A DNA stretch of 64,000 nt from Psilocybe azurescens (lineage: Eukaryota; Basidiomycota; Agaricomycetes; Agaricales; Agrocybaceae). Every line of letters starts with the position of its first letter. Position 1 is the stretch's first letter. The notes below the pieces were generated by a model that was not told the DNA's origin, ran no database searches, and worked only from the letters and a program-made list of their open reading frames with translations. The stretch lies in the NCBI GenBank assembly GCA_023853785.1, contig JAJIRX010000696.1, forward strand, positions 83,217 to 147,216. The letters run 5' to 3'. This document shows positions 35,548 through 47,271 of the stretch, piece after piece. The translations under genes were made by a program, and so were the position numbers.

Positions 35548-36317
35548 TCACATTGAGCAAGTACGGACATACCCCATGCGTCTCAATATTTCCCTACGAA
35601 GTGTCATATGATATGATCTGTCAACTACCTTTGGAGCCAATCGGAGGTATGCATCAACTTGAGGCTGGTTTTCAGGCTTTAAAGAACATTTCAGTGCCTC
35701 AGCTTCTGGGTTCAGGTCACCATTTGGCAGCAATATGGGGCGGCTACGAAGGGTGTATACGAGAACATAAGATATCCACTCATTGAGTTTATCTGTGGCC
35801 CGTTGTGTTACGAGCCCGGAATTGGGATCAAGGCGGGTTTCAATTGCAGAGTCCAGGAATGCTGCCCTTGTTGGAAACCTGATGCTGTCAGGAAAAGGAG
35901 GAAGTGGAACAGAACGACTGTAGTTGCTGATGACCAGGTTGAAATCAGAGTCAGGATGAACAATGATCATGTCTGGATGGTTGATGTCATCTGTTGTCGA
36001 CTCCAGGAAGGTGGAGTTAGGAAATGCCCTTGTGCGATTGGGGTCAAAGAGTAGACCATCATTGAAGTGGTTATGAATGTCTGTGAAAACTCGGTAGGGA
36101 AGTGAGCCAAGAATTTCAGCCGCTGCATGATGTATGTCTTGATTCGCAACTATAATATGCATCGCAAAGAGTTCTGTCGGTACGAAGTGGATAAATGCCA
36201 GTGCATCTTCTCCATATATCAAGCATTGGATTCCCGCTTGAGATAAGATTTGTGCGGCTCTGAGTCTGTCTTTTGCACTGACAGACTGTGTGGAGATTTG
36301 TCATAGAATTCAAGCAT
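35548..36317 (-). CDS. Uncharacterised Agaricomycete protein
   Basis: Nearly intronless. It starts MLEFYDKSPHSLS at 36317, then continues in the next frame as AKDRLRAAQILSQAGIQCLI YGEDAL (given as two pieces), FVPTELFAMHIIVANQDIHH, ILGSLPYRVFTDIHNHFNDG, NRTRAFPNSTFLEST, MIIVHPDSDFNLVISNYSRS, FPTRAAFLDSAIETRLD, SYVLVYTLRSRPILLPNGDL and KCSLKPENQPQVDAYLRLAP, ending GYVRTCSM. I recognise the pattern of a widespread but unnamed basidiomycete family (nucleotidyltransferase-like layout with an early GEDAL motif), but no activity is established. The break near 36278 is one base (TCAGT where TCAAGT would keep frame), probably another missing base. Its upstream region is shared with SWP1 and is split by the chromovirus. 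Confidence 0.6.
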
Positions 36318-36645
36318 AGCATTCAAAGACCGAAGCCGTGAAGAGGCCGCGACGCAGCAGTTGGGCGAAAAAGTTACGATCAGTTTATGAGTTATAATAT
36401 ATTATATAATAATACTATATATATCCACTTGTTGAAACAACAGTTTCATTCTTCGTAGTGCGAATGCGAGCCTCTGAATCGTCCATTTCATGCGGATGGT
36501 GAGGTGAGAGTCGACCGAGCATGCTATATCGAAGTCATCCTCAGAAAGGCGCCGACGTTTGCCCAACGAGCTGGCCGACGTCGTGGTTTTCGAAGAGAGT
36601 TTGATAACGTGGAGGCAGCCAAATAACGGTGACGCGGAAGCAATT
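36318..36645. promoter_or_regulatory. Left half of an interrupted divergent intergenic region
   Basis: About 330 bp of non-coding sequence with an AT-rich palindromic stretch (36395-36425). Together with 46198-46274 it formed a divergent promoter region of about 400 bp between the minus-strand gene at 35548-36317 and SWP1 before the retrotransposon inserted. Confidence 0.5.
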
Positions 36646-36991
36646 TGTGACGATCCGGTACATTCCTTGCTTACTGATTATCTATCTCTTTAATCTTATC
36701 GTTTCGACTCCACTCCGTTTCGTCCCCTAACACATGACTTCGTCTCTTATCCCTGAAACCTTCCTTTACTAGATACCCTATTTATTATCCCTCAGCCACA
36801 AACCCTTTTACCTAGTTCTAGACCTCTCCTCTACAGTATAAATACAGACCGTGTAGTAGCTACAATCCCCAGTGAATAACCAGCTCTTATACCTGTCTAT
36901 ACCAGCTAAAGCTTCACTACCCAAACCTTTATCCGTGTGGCAGAACGAAACTATCGCCGCTCCCGCAGTCACGATAGTCACTTCTGTCACA
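36646..36991 (+). repeat. 5' LTR of the chromovirus
   Basis: Starts TGTGACGATCCGG and ends CTTCTGTCACA. Contains a TATA box TATAAATA at 36837-36844. It differs from the 3' LTR only in the lengths of a C run, a T run and another C run. Confidence 0.95.
36837..36844 (+). promoter_or_regulatory. TATA box of the 5' LTR
   Basis: TATAAATA preceded by CTCTCCTCTACAG. The same motif lies in the 3' LTR at 46037-46044, upstream of SWP1. Confidence 0.6.
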
Positions 36992-37165
36992 TATTTTTGA
37001 CAGTACACTCTACACTCTATCTAAAAACTCTCCTCGCCGTCTCGACGTCTGGTAACTTCTGGTCTGATCAACCAGAACCATCCGCCTCAAGACAGCAAAA
37101 TCTGATTTGTTCGAATCTTTGTTATCCCGTACGTAAATCTTTGAAATTTTTAATTACTAAATACT

Positions 37166-38646
37166 ATGCCACATAGATATACCCTACGTTCCCGCTCCCG
37201 CGCCACTGATCCTGACGATCAGCGATCGCGAACTGTCTCACCGAATCCTTATTCGGACGTTGCCGGCGAACACACTCTTATACGCACTTATAGTGACGTT
37301 GTGTCGTCGAGACCCCCTGCTCCTTCATATGAAGAGAGCCAGGATGCTATGGCCCAGTCTCCTAATAACTTAAGGATGACACCTGGTGGGAATAGCTTTA
37401 TTTACGGAGACAGTATTGTAATGCAAACAGTAGAACCTAGTACTACTGAAAAAGATATATCCCCTTCTCATTCTGAAGAGACTGATGAGGATGAAAACGG
37501 TCCATGGACCACTGTCCAGAGCAAGAGCTCCAAGAGACATGAAGCGGCTACGCGCCGTAAGAATTCTGCTAAAGAATTTAACAAGCATGCTAAGAAACGA
37601 GTGATTGAAAGCTCACCAGAAATAGACTCGGCCATTAAAGAAGCCGAAAATTCCTTAACTAAGGAAGAGAAAGAGCGGATTGCCCGCCGAAATAAGAAAG
37701 TCCGCCGAGAACGGTCTCAGTCTCTCGGCGAAGGAACCTCCAAAAACAAAGGAAAAACCACTGATCCCCGAGAATGGGGAAATGCTGGGATTCCAAAAGG
37801 AGAACTGAGCTCCAAGGCACAGAAAAAGCTCTTAAAGAAGCGAAGAAAGCTGCTAAGACGAAAGAGGCTAATAAAATCAATGATGTACCTGCTACACCTA
37901 TTGTCAGTGAGAGTATTTCTACTGTTCCAGGCCTCCGGTTTGACCTAACGGCCAATCGTACTCGTCTAAGGAACGAACCACTGCCTATATCTGCAAGGCC
38001 AGTGGCCCATGTAAATCCTAAATCATTCTTAGGTACAGCTTTAAAAACTGCACAGACCAAGACAAAAGCCAAGAAATCTAAGAAGCCAGTGAGTAGCTCA
38101 TCCGAATCTTCGGATTCTGAACCATCATCAACAAGTTCTTCTGAGCCTAGCAACGACTCATCCGGAAGTTCCGATTCAAGCAAGTCTGAAACTTCTAGTA
38201 GCAATTCGGAAGAACCATCAGATGATCCGCGTGGAAGATCAGACCGAAGGAAGCGCCGTAAGAAGCACCGCAAGTCTAAAACGTCATCAGGCGGGAAGGC
38301 CTTCAAACCAAACCCATATGATGGCCGCGCTGACCCGCGCAGCTATCATCGGTTTGTAAAAGAAAGTAAAGCCTACCTTGAAGATAGTGGGTTCAAAAAA
38401 GCGAAGGATACTAGCCTTATCATATTTCTTAGAAGGAAAAGCCTATGACTATTATTTACAGAAGGCTGCTACCCAAGAAGAAACTATGTCTATGTCCTTA
38501 TTTTATAATGGACTTTTCAACTACTGCTTTCCAATTGACTTCAGGCAAAAATACGAAGGAAATTTGAGCATGCCACTCAAGGCAATAGAAGAGTTAGCGA
38601 ATATATCTATTACCTTGAAGAACAATTTAACTTACTGGGATCAATG
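37166..38646 (+). CDS. Chromovirus Gag (frame-interrupted)
   Basis: Begins MPHRYTLRSRSRATDPDDQR. The N-terminal half is Ser/Glu/Lys-rich and disordered, with a long Ser/Glu stretch (SSSESSDSEPSSTSSSEP) and a basic patch (RRKRRKKHRKSK). The capsid-like part starts near FKPNPYDGRADPRSYHRFV and continues through LSYFLEGKAYDYY and the helix EYIYYLEEQFNLL, which runs straight into the frame of the large Pol ORF (MTESDLVSRFWNG). Three frame changes are needed, each at an A run: 37823-37827 and 38547-38551 (one A short) and 38395-38400 (one A extra). Gag and Pol therefore probably formed one continuous polyprotein. Confidence 0.85.
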
Positions 38647-41600
38647 ACTGAAAGTGACCTTGTCAGTCGTTTCTGGAACGGTGCCGCGGATTATATTCAA
38701 CGTGGACTGTGGCGTGACGGACTCCATCCGGACTCCTCCACCTGGGAGGAAGTCGTAAGCCAGGCTGAAATAATAGAAATTTCGGAAACCGTGGGCCGCC
38801 CGAATAAAGATCGACAATCAACGTCGACTTTGCGAGATCAAAAGGGACATCGTGATAAGCGCCGATATGACTCGTCGCGATCCCGACATGATGATAAGCA
38901 ACGAGAAGCCAAACCAAATAAATATAATAACCGAAATAGTTACAATAAGGATAAATATAAGCCCTTCAATAAAGAAGGTACAAACCGTCCTAAGTTTAAT
39001 AAAGACACTAGGAGAGAATCCAGCAGTAATAAAATTATACTATCTGAAAAAGAAAAAGCTGACCGGATTGCCAGTGGAAGATGTTTCCGGTGCAATGAGC
39101 AGGGACACATGTCCCGCAATTGCCCCCAAGCTAGTTCAGTTAAACATAATGGAAACAAACCTCCCGGAATGTCTACATTTAATGTAGAACCTGTACAGGA
39201 GGAGGATACGAAATCCGATTCCTCCGGAGAATTTGTCGAGGTCCTTGAAGACATGCCATTGGGCGCTATTAGTTTCGATAACGACGATCCACCCTGGATT
39301 AACGAAATACGTTGCTACCCCCGAGACACACTCGGGGATACATTCGCAATGCATGCGTCTTATTTATTAAATATTCTGGGGCCTTACCCAGGAGATGAAT
39401 ATTATTCAAATGAAATATGTATGCCTGACGGACGATTCACTATTATCAAGTCAAACAACAACTTGAATACATACCACCTTAAAGATGAGCTCACAAACTT
39501 TAGAATAAATATATCCAAGTCACAACTCGAGAACTCGAAATTTGACATCCGGGGATGGTATTCAAAACGGAGGGCGAAAGCTCTCTGCCTCACTCATCGC
39601 AAACGAAATTGGTGGCCTTTTGGCCAACCATTTACGGAAATTCCTACCTATCTCCTGAGGGATGGAATTCAGACCAACTATCCTTCCATTAATCCAATGA
39701 CTGAAGATGATGCTCGGTTCTCTATATATCCCGTTGATAATACAGACATGTATTGTATTGAGGACATGGATTTGGATATGAAAACATTCATTCGAAAATC
39801 CCTACTCGAGAATTATAAGCTAAATCTAGTTGATTGGTACACAAAACGACTTGAACGGAACCAATTATACAATAACAATTATTTAAAACACGTCTCAAGT
39901 ATTTATGAGGCAGATATTGGCCGAAAGCATTATAGAGATCACTATGAAAGTTCGGAAAATGAACCTATACTACGAGACGTACTATCAAACAGAACCGGAC
40001 AGCCACTCAACCCGTACGTCACACAGCTAGACCACATTTTGAATCGATGCACACCCTACCCTGGGGATGATAACCAACCATGGATTAAAAATGAATCCAG
40101 ATTCAAGATCGAAAAGGGATATGACAATCGGTATATTATTTATGATAAAAAGCGATTAATTGAATCTTACCTCCATGTGTCCCGATTAAGGTACGATATG
40201 TTTTCAGTCGGACACTGGTACGCGATGCAATGCGCGATTGATTCGGATAAATTAGACCCCTGCGCAATCGCCAACGACTGGCTGAGACATCGAGCTGTTC
40301 ATGAAACAATCATCGGCACCCCATTAGAAAATTACGCGGAAATGTTATTGAACAATCATACCACATTCGCAGAGGAATTGCATTACGATAACAATGAGGA
40401 ACCGCATTTCCAAGTAAGAAAGAATGACATTAACCCTAAAACACTTGATGTGAGAGACCCATATCGAGATCTGGAATGTAAATTACCAGTAACTTACCTC
40501 GAAAAGGAAGATTTCGACATCTGTGTCTGGTATGAAGCCCAGATAGCCTCATACGAGCTAAACAGACTTGAGGAAATGGAGGCATCCAAGCCCGACGAAA
40601 TCGAAGTACGAACGTCGAAAGGAACCTGGTCCAAAATTAAGGGATTAGTCAATAACTTATTGAGATCTAGAAAGCAAAAACCTACTGAAGGAGTGGATCA
40701 CGATGTAGAGGAACTATCCCCTAGCCAATACCTTCAGTTGTGCGGTGTTCAGGTCGATCGGAAATCGTATCCTGGATTACAACGAAATGCGGCCGCTGTA
40801 AAGGATAAGCGCAGGTTCTTACCGAAACCTGTGATCGTCAAGCTCAAAATAAATGAACAGCCCGTACGGGCCCTCATCGACTCAGGCTCGTTGGGAGATT
40901 TCATGTCTACCACACTTGCAGATCAGCTCAAAGTAAAGAAAATTAAATTTGATGAACCTATCACCTTGCAACTAGCCGTACAAGGATCACGTTCTAAAAT
41001 CAACGCGTCAACAACCGTTAAGTTTGAATATCAAAACATTAAAGGCGAACGTACCTTTGATATAGCCAACATAAGCAACTACGATTTAATATTGGGCACG
41101 CCCTTTCTGTATGAACATTCAGTTTGTATTGGGTTAAACCCCGCCCGAGTGATAATCGGGAGCGACGTACCTCTTCCCATGAAGGCGGGACCAGACACCA
41201 AGCCAATGGTGCATTCTGTACACCCAGTACACGATAACCTTGAGGTCGCACGAGAGACCCTGCGCCGTTACGCAGAACCACTATGTAAGGACGTAAGCGA
41301 GACGGAACTGCCACCTTTAAGGGTCATTAATCACACCATACCACTGATAGATGAAACAAAGACATACCATTGGCGTCCCTCCCGCTGTCCTGAAGCATTC
41401 CGAGCGCAATGGGCGGAAAAACGCGACGCATACCTTAAATCGGGACGATGGAAGATTACATCGTCGGGGAACACAGTCCCAATGTTGTTGATTCCGAAGC
41501 CCCGGAAAGCAAACGAGCCGCCTGAGCTCCGTACTGTATTCGATTTGCGTGAGCGTAATAAAAATACATATAAGTTAACCTCACCGTTGCCAGATATTGA

Positions 41601-44600
41601 AGGAATATTAAGGCGGGTAGCTCGCCATCGCTTCAAATCGTCGTTGGACGGAAAATCGGCCTATGAACAAATTCGTATAGATCCGGCGCACGTACATCGC
41701 ACCGGCGTAACGACCCCAGATGGAAATATGGTTAGTTTGGTAGTACAGCAAGGAGATTGCAACGCTCCAGCCACTTACCAAACACTGATGAATCACTTGT
41801 TCTCCCCATACATTGGTAGATTCATGGATGTGTACTTAGATGACATCTTAATCTATTCAGATTCCCTTGAGGAACATATTAGACATGTAAAAATCATCTT
41901 AGACATCCTAAAGAAAGAGAAATTGTACCTCAGTAAAGGAAAACTCCGCTTCCTACAATCAGAACTGAAGGTCCTAGGACGAATAGTCGACGATAACGGA
42001 ATCCGAATGGATGGCGACAAAGTCGATTCCGTTGTGAATTGGAAGGTGCCGACGAATCGCGATCTACTGAGAGGCTTCTTGGGCGCGGTAGGGTACCTGG
42101 CCGACGACGTTCCGGGTGTTAGAATACCTATGGGAACGCTCACATCACTCACCGGCGACACAGTCCCCTTCCGATGGACCTATACAGAACAAAGAGCGTT
42201 CGAAGACGTGAAACGTCTTGTTGGGAACACGCGAGAACACCATCGTACGCCGTTGAACTACGCAAAGAACGCACCACAAGTGTGGATGGTAACGGATGGT
42301 TGTGCCACAGGAATATCTGGACTTGTCAGTCAGGGAGATGATTGGAAAACAGCGAAAATTGCAGCCTTCTACTCAGCTAAGTTGAATTCGGCCCAACAAA
42401 ACTATCCAACCCATGAAATTGAGATGTTTGCAGGCATAGAGACCATGCTGCGGCATCGAGATATACTACAAGGGGTCAGATTCAAGTGGGTAACGGATCA
42501 CAAGGGATTAATTCACTTACTCAATCAGAAAAACCTGTCTGGACGACAGGCTAGATGGCTAGAAAAGATATCCTCCTTCGAATTCGAAGTTGTATACGTC
42601 CCTGGAAGTGAAAACGTTGTCGCGGACGCCTTATCACGCATGTACTCGAACGACTCACCTGGTACGATACGAGCGCGCAGCGAATACTCCTACCACGACG
42701 TGGCAGATGAAGACGTCGATGTAACGGAGGGCGCATTACCGATCCTTGCGGGAATCGAAGCACGCGCAGCTTCGCGAAGACAAACACGCAAGAACGTACC
42801 ACCTGCTGACACCGGTAGACCGGAAACCTCGCGCGAGTTCGCGGCCCGGATGCGTGAACATTTCGTTCTAAAACCCCCAGTCGAACGAAAGGAGGGCGGG
42901 AAGAGTAACACAAAACAAGCAAATAGCACTGCAAAACCTGCCACAGAAAGGTTGATAATTAGGATACCGCCGTTAAGGAAAAATATTGATCCGGACTTAC
43001 CTAATACGGAAACACACGGCATTCCCGATGAAGACGAAAATGCGGAGATATCAAACCCGCGTGACAACGGCGAACCCCGAGACGCGCCAAACCTATTGGA
43101 CTTAGCGTCATCGTCAGTTAACGGATTTGATGTTGTAAAAGAAATTCGTAACAGCTACAATTTAGACCCCTTCTTCAGTTACATATTCAAAGAACCAAAA
43201 GAGTTTAGAAACTTTGAAGTAGAAAATGGTTTAGTATTCCTAAGAGAGAAAGGAAACAAATTATTATGCATCCCTAGAATTATTGTAAAGGGAAGAAGTA
43301 TCAGGGAAATAATTATATCTGAGGCACACTCTCTGTTAGCTCATCTCGGAGCTGTCAGAACGGTGGATTACCTTAGGAACCAAGTATGGTGGAAGGAATT
43401 AGTTCACGACACTAAAGCATTTTGTGACACTTGCTCCACATGCAAGAGAAGTAAACCTAGCAACCAAAAACCATACGGGTTACTCAATCCTCTTCCGGTA
43501 CCTGGGACTCCATGGGAGTCTATTGGAATAGATTTTGTGGGACCCCTTCCCTATTCAAAAAACCGTGATGGAAGCTTTGACTCCATAACAGTGGTAATTT
43601 GCTTATTAACTGGAATGGTACATTTAATCCCAAGCAGAACAGACTATACTGCCAGACAAATTGCAGAACTAGTATTTGAACATGTGTATAAATTACATGG
43701 ACTACCTAAAAATATCATTAGCGATCGAGATGTTCTATTCACGAGCATACTATGGACGCATTTGAATAAATTAATAGGAACCAATCTAAAAATGTCAAGC
43801 GCTTACCATCCCCAAACGGATGGCTCCACAGAGCGCGCTAATCGCACCGTTAATCAAATGCTAAGGCAATGTGTAAACAATAAACAGACAGACTGGGTGG
43901 CTAAGCTCCCGGCCATTGAATTCGCAATTAATTCAGCTAGATCTGAGAGCACTGGCTTTGCACCGTTTTTCTTAAATCACGGCCGCATGCCGCGTCCCAT
44001 GATTTGGGACTCTGCGGAACAATCAGAATACCCATCCGTTAGAAATTTTGCGTTACAAAAAAGCTTGCTCTAATGACAGCCCATGATAGTATTCTAGCCG
44101 CTAGAGTTAAACAAACAAGAGATGCTAATAGAAAAAGACAGCTCTCCCCTTTCAAAGAAGGAGACCTTGTATACCTGTCCACAAAGAATATTTCATTCCC
44201 CAAAGGTCTAGCTCGCAAATTGATTCCCAAATACATTGGACCTTATAAAATTCTAAAAGACTATGGTAATCAATCATACAAACTGGATCTATCTAACTCG
44301 CTAAAGCAACGGGGAGTACACACCGTTTTTCATGCTTCATTGCTAAGGATACATCATCCCAATGATGATAGATTATTCCCTGGTCGCTTGGATGAACAGA
44401 TCAGCACAGTAGACCGCCCTGGATCTGAATGGGCAGTAGAAAAAATTAAATCACATTTTGGAGTTGGACTAGACTCAATCTTCGAAATAGAATGGAAAGC
44501 GGGAGATATTACCTGGCTACCTTATGAAAATGTGGCTGAATTACACGCCCTTAAAGTGTACCTTGACCTCCTGGGTGTGGAACGTGTTGAAAATTTGCCA

Positions 44601-44654
44601 AAGGGACGCGGAAAACCTCCGTCCGATGACCCCCAAATTTTCTTGAACTTTTAA
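38644..44654 (+). CDS. Chromovirus Gag-Pol: zinc knuckle, WY repeats, protease, RT, RNase H, integrase, chromodomain
   Basis: Open to 44073, then continuous with the frame ending at 44654 after a single missing A in the run 44057-44062. By residue of the 38644 frame: zinc knuckle C147-x2-C150-x4-H155-x4-C160; four WY repeats about 236-634; aspartic protease RALIDSGS with D746; RT active site VYLDDILIYSD (YLDD at about 41833-41844); RNase H WMVTDGCATG, NYPTHEIEMF and WVTDHKGLIHLL; an integrase HHCC zinc-binding region (HSLLAHLG.. CDTCSTCK) and D,D-35-E core (GIDFVGPLP, SDRDVLFTS, QTDGSTERANR). The GPY-like segment KYIGPYKILKDYGN is followed by a chromodomain (EWAVEKIKSHFG..EIEWKAGDITWLPYENV). 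It reverse-transcribes element RNA and inserts the DNA; the chromodomain is known in the family to guide integration to marked chromatin. Confidence 0.95.
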
Positions 44655-44686
44655 ATTTTTCTGAGCACCCTGAGCCTCCCAAAACA

Positions 44687-44694
44687 TATAAAAT
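44687..44694 (+). promoter_or_regulatory. Possible internal TATA box for the 3' ORF
   Basis: TATAAAAT lies 68 bp before ATG 44762 and is followed by a pyrimidine-rich stretch (CCTCTCTACAATCCGCTCTT). This is consistent with an independent transcript, but is inferred only from motif and position. Confidence 0.35.
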
Positions 44695-44761
44695 CCTCTC
44701 TACAATCCGCTCTTTCTTCACCAAAAATCCACCCACTCGTTTCAATTCTAAGATTCCCAAC

Positions 44762-45720
44762 ATGCTTTCCATTGACAATACTTCCATCTCTTCATCTCAA
44801 AACACTTCTAATTCTTTCCCCTCTAATTCTATATCCGATGCGGACAAAAACCTTAGCATCGATTACCTTTTCGGCGACGATAGTACGCCCGAATCTATTC
44901 TAATAATTCCGTTCTTTCCTCGCTTCATTTCTCTAAAACTCCCACTCCTCTTTCCTTGCATTCTGATCCCATCGTATACCCCAGCTCTAATGTAACCGCC
45001 GATAATGCCTCTGAGGCCGTCGCCTCCACCAACACTCCTTTGCCTTCTGTCAACAATCCTGTCCTTGTCAATGTCCCATTTGCCGCCCTACCTACCGATC
45101 TGACCTTCCTGCCGACTATCGCTCACCCCGGTGTCCGTCGTATTTCTCACAACAAGTTCGTCATCTTCGACCCGACGATTGGCTTTTCTCGGTTTGACGC
45201 GCAGCAAGCACTAACCTCAAAAATGATTCTATCGTTTTGCGCCTATGATCGGAAGATCCGCGCTCTCCCTAACAAGACTACCGAAATTGGATCTATTCCC
45301 TACGGATACCCTACTATCTCCAATCTCTTTAATTCCTACGCAACCGGCCCCCATCGTTTCGCAGTTTGGGACCCTATTCATGCTCATTACGTCGTCGACG
45401 GCTTACCTATCACCGGCTCCGACTTCAAAATTTCGCGTCCTCGACATCGCAACACGCAGACACGCAGCCATTCCAGTTCTTCTCAAATCCCTTTACCCTT
45501 CCATCACCATCAAACACCACATGCTAACTTAATCTCGGACATGTTCTTACTTGCTGCCTCAGCGGACACTACACGTCGCAAGAGTTCTGATCATTACTTC
45601 CACAAACGCGAAAACCAGCGCCGCCGCTCGAAAACGGACACCAAGCCTCGCAAAAACAACCACTCATCCAACTCGAACACTCACTCCATGTCCGACGTCG
45701 TTATGGCAGATGGATCCTAG
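44762..45720 (+). CDS. Extra 3' ORF of the chromovirus, function unknown
   Basis: Lies between the chromodomain and the 3' LTR. It starts MLSIDNTSISSSQNTSNSFP, then shifts frame once near 44895-44905 to LSSLHFSKTPTPLSLHSDPI and continues as FLPTIAHPGVRRISHNKFVI, FDPTIGFSRFDAQQALTS, YGYPTISNLFNSYATGPHRF, AVWDPIHAHYVVDGLPITGS, and a His/Ser/Arg/Lys-rich tail ending SMSDVVMADGS at 45720. About 315 residues. No signal peptide or membrane segment appears in the continuous part, so it is not env-like. The basic C-terminal tail could bind nucleic acid. No known domain recognised. Confidence 0.7.
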
Positions 45721-45845
45721 GCTGAATCTTCTTTACGCAACATCATTTAGGCGTTCACCACTCGACATTCCTTTATTTTACATTCATTTCCATACTCATT
45801 CTTAATTTTCATTTGGGCATTGTTCCACAATCCCCGGAGGGCGTA

Positions 45846-46192
45846 TGTGACGATCCGGTACATTCCTTGCTTACTGATTATCTATCTCTTTAATCTTATC
45901 GTTTCGACTCCACTCCGTTTCGTCCCCTAACACATGACTTCGTCTCTTATCCCTGAAACCTTCCTTTACTAGATACCCTATTTATTATCCTCAGCCACAA
46001 ACCCTTTTTACCTAGTTCTAGACCTCTCCTCTACAGTATAAATACAGACCGTGTAGTAGCTACAATCCCCCAGTGAATAACCAGCTCTTATACCTGTCTA
46101 TACCAGCTAAAGCTTCACTACCCAAACCTTTATCCGTGTGGCAGAACGAAACTATCGCCGCTCCCGCAGTCACGATAGTCACTTCTGTCACA
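45846..46192 (+). repeat. 3' LTR of the chromovirus
   Basis: 347 bp, TGTGAC...GTCACA, followed by target duplication CAATT (46193-46197). Its TATA box (46037-46044) points toward SWP1, whose ATG is 83 bp past the LTR end. Confidence 0.95.
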
Positions 46193-46274
46193 CAATTGGA
46201 CTCTCACGAGACGTCGTGTCGCAACACGTCGACTTTGATTTCGATTCACCACTTTCTTTTCATTTCGCATCGTC

Positions 46275-47271
46275 ATGCTCTCAATACTCCCAGCTTTATT
46301 GCTGGCTCTGTCAGTACAGGCTTCCGTCTTGACCCTTCAGTCCCCTCGTTTGGTAGTCACAGACTCGACTGGTTCCCAACTGCGCTCAGAACCGTGCGTG
46401 GCCAGCAATGAGTTGCCAGTGCTGGGATATGCTGATTTGTTGGACTCTCTGTAGCTTGTCGCTTTCCCACAAGGTCGCGACACCAGTGCAAATCTCAGGA
46501 AAGGATACGTTGAAGGTCACATTCCAAGTTGTGGACAAGGATGGGAAGGGCGTGCAACCACATCAAACTTTCCTTCGATTCTATGACGAAAAGACGAATG
46601 AGGAAGGCATCCAACCCATACGTGTAACGCCGGGAGGGAAAGCTAAATTCGATCTTGTAAGTTCTCATAACTGATACACGGCGCAAGGGCCACTAATTGT
46701 TGGAGTAGAACCTTTCGAAACCACCTTTATCCCTGCCACCTACGCCCAATGGTGACCCTCTGAAGGTTACCCTTCTCATTGGATCCTCGCTATATGACCC
46801 ACTCTCCGTTGAACTATTTGATCTGGTTCTCCCTCGCTCGCAAGCTGCTCCCGAACATCCTCTCGAATCCACATTCCACCCCTTACCCGAAATTACGCAC
46901 ACTTTCCGCGCTGAAAACAAACTACCGCCGAAATTTATCTCGGCTGTAGCGGCTAGCGTAGTTTTGGCTCCTTGGGCAGTCCTGTTAGGCCTGGTACGCT
47001 TTTATCAGTGGTTCCGGGAAGCCAGCTTCTGTTGTACTAATGTTTCTCACAGTGGTCTCAAGTTGCACCCAAACCTTCGCGTCTATTCTCACCTAGTATT
47101 TTACCCTTCATTCTCTCGCTTGGTGCCTTCGAGGCTCTTCTCTTCAGATACTGGGTTGGTCTGCAGATTGGCCAGGTCTTGCTCTATGGCGCCATTCTCA
47201 CGGTCCCTACTGTATTCGCTGGGAAGCAGGCCTTGTCAAGCATCGGAAATCGTCGCCTCGGCAGAAAATAA
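46275..47271 (+). CDS. SWP1: Oligosaccharyltransferase subunit Swp1 / ribophorin II
   Basis: Subunit of the ER oligosaccharyltransferase that N-glycosylates nascent proteins. The signal peptide MLSILPALLLALSVQA is followed by SVLTLQSPRLVVTDSTGSQL. A 61-bp intron (about 46400-46460) leads to VATPVQISGKDTLKVTFQVV, QPHQTFLRFYDEKTNEEGIQ and GKAKFDL. After a second intron: LKVTLLIGSSLYDPLSVELF, HPLPEITHTFRAENKLPPKF, then membrane helices ISAVAASVVLAPWAVLLGLW, PFILSLGAFEALLFRYWVGL and VLLYGAILTVPTVFAGKQAL. The C-terminus SSIGNRRLGRK ends at TAA 47269, with the GKQAL...RL..K ending typical of ribophorin II. Lumenal domain plus three C-terminal helices, about 285 residues, fits Swp1. The 5' region was replaced by the chromovirus. 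Confidence 0.92.

Larger units (their letters stand above)
36646..46192 (+). mobile_element. Ty3/gypsy LTR retrotransposon of the chromovirus group, full length
   Basis: A 9.5-kb element bounded by direct LTRs of 346 and 347 bp (TGTGAC...GTCACA) and a CAATT target duplication (36641-36645 and 46193-46197). Internal order is Gag, zinc knuckle, a novel repeat domain, protease, reverse transcriptase, RNase H, integrase, chromodomain, then an additional 3' ORF. This order with integrase after RNase H is Ty3/gypsy; the C-terminal chromodomain places it in the chromoviruses. I see no standard tRNA-complementary primer site (TGG..) after the 5' LTR. LTR identity with no substitutions implies recent insertion. 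All but one of the frame breaks inside are single-base changes in A runs. Confidence 0.95.

Noticed and set aside
36992..37010. tRNA primer-binding site after the 5' LTR
   Set aside because: Sequence after the LTR (TATTTTTGACAG) lacks the TGG start expected; self-priming or a non-canonical primer cannot be decided by eye.
44762..45720. 3' ORF as an env gene
   Set aside because: No signal peptide, membrane anchor or Cys-rich ectodomain; the tail is basic and hydrophilic.
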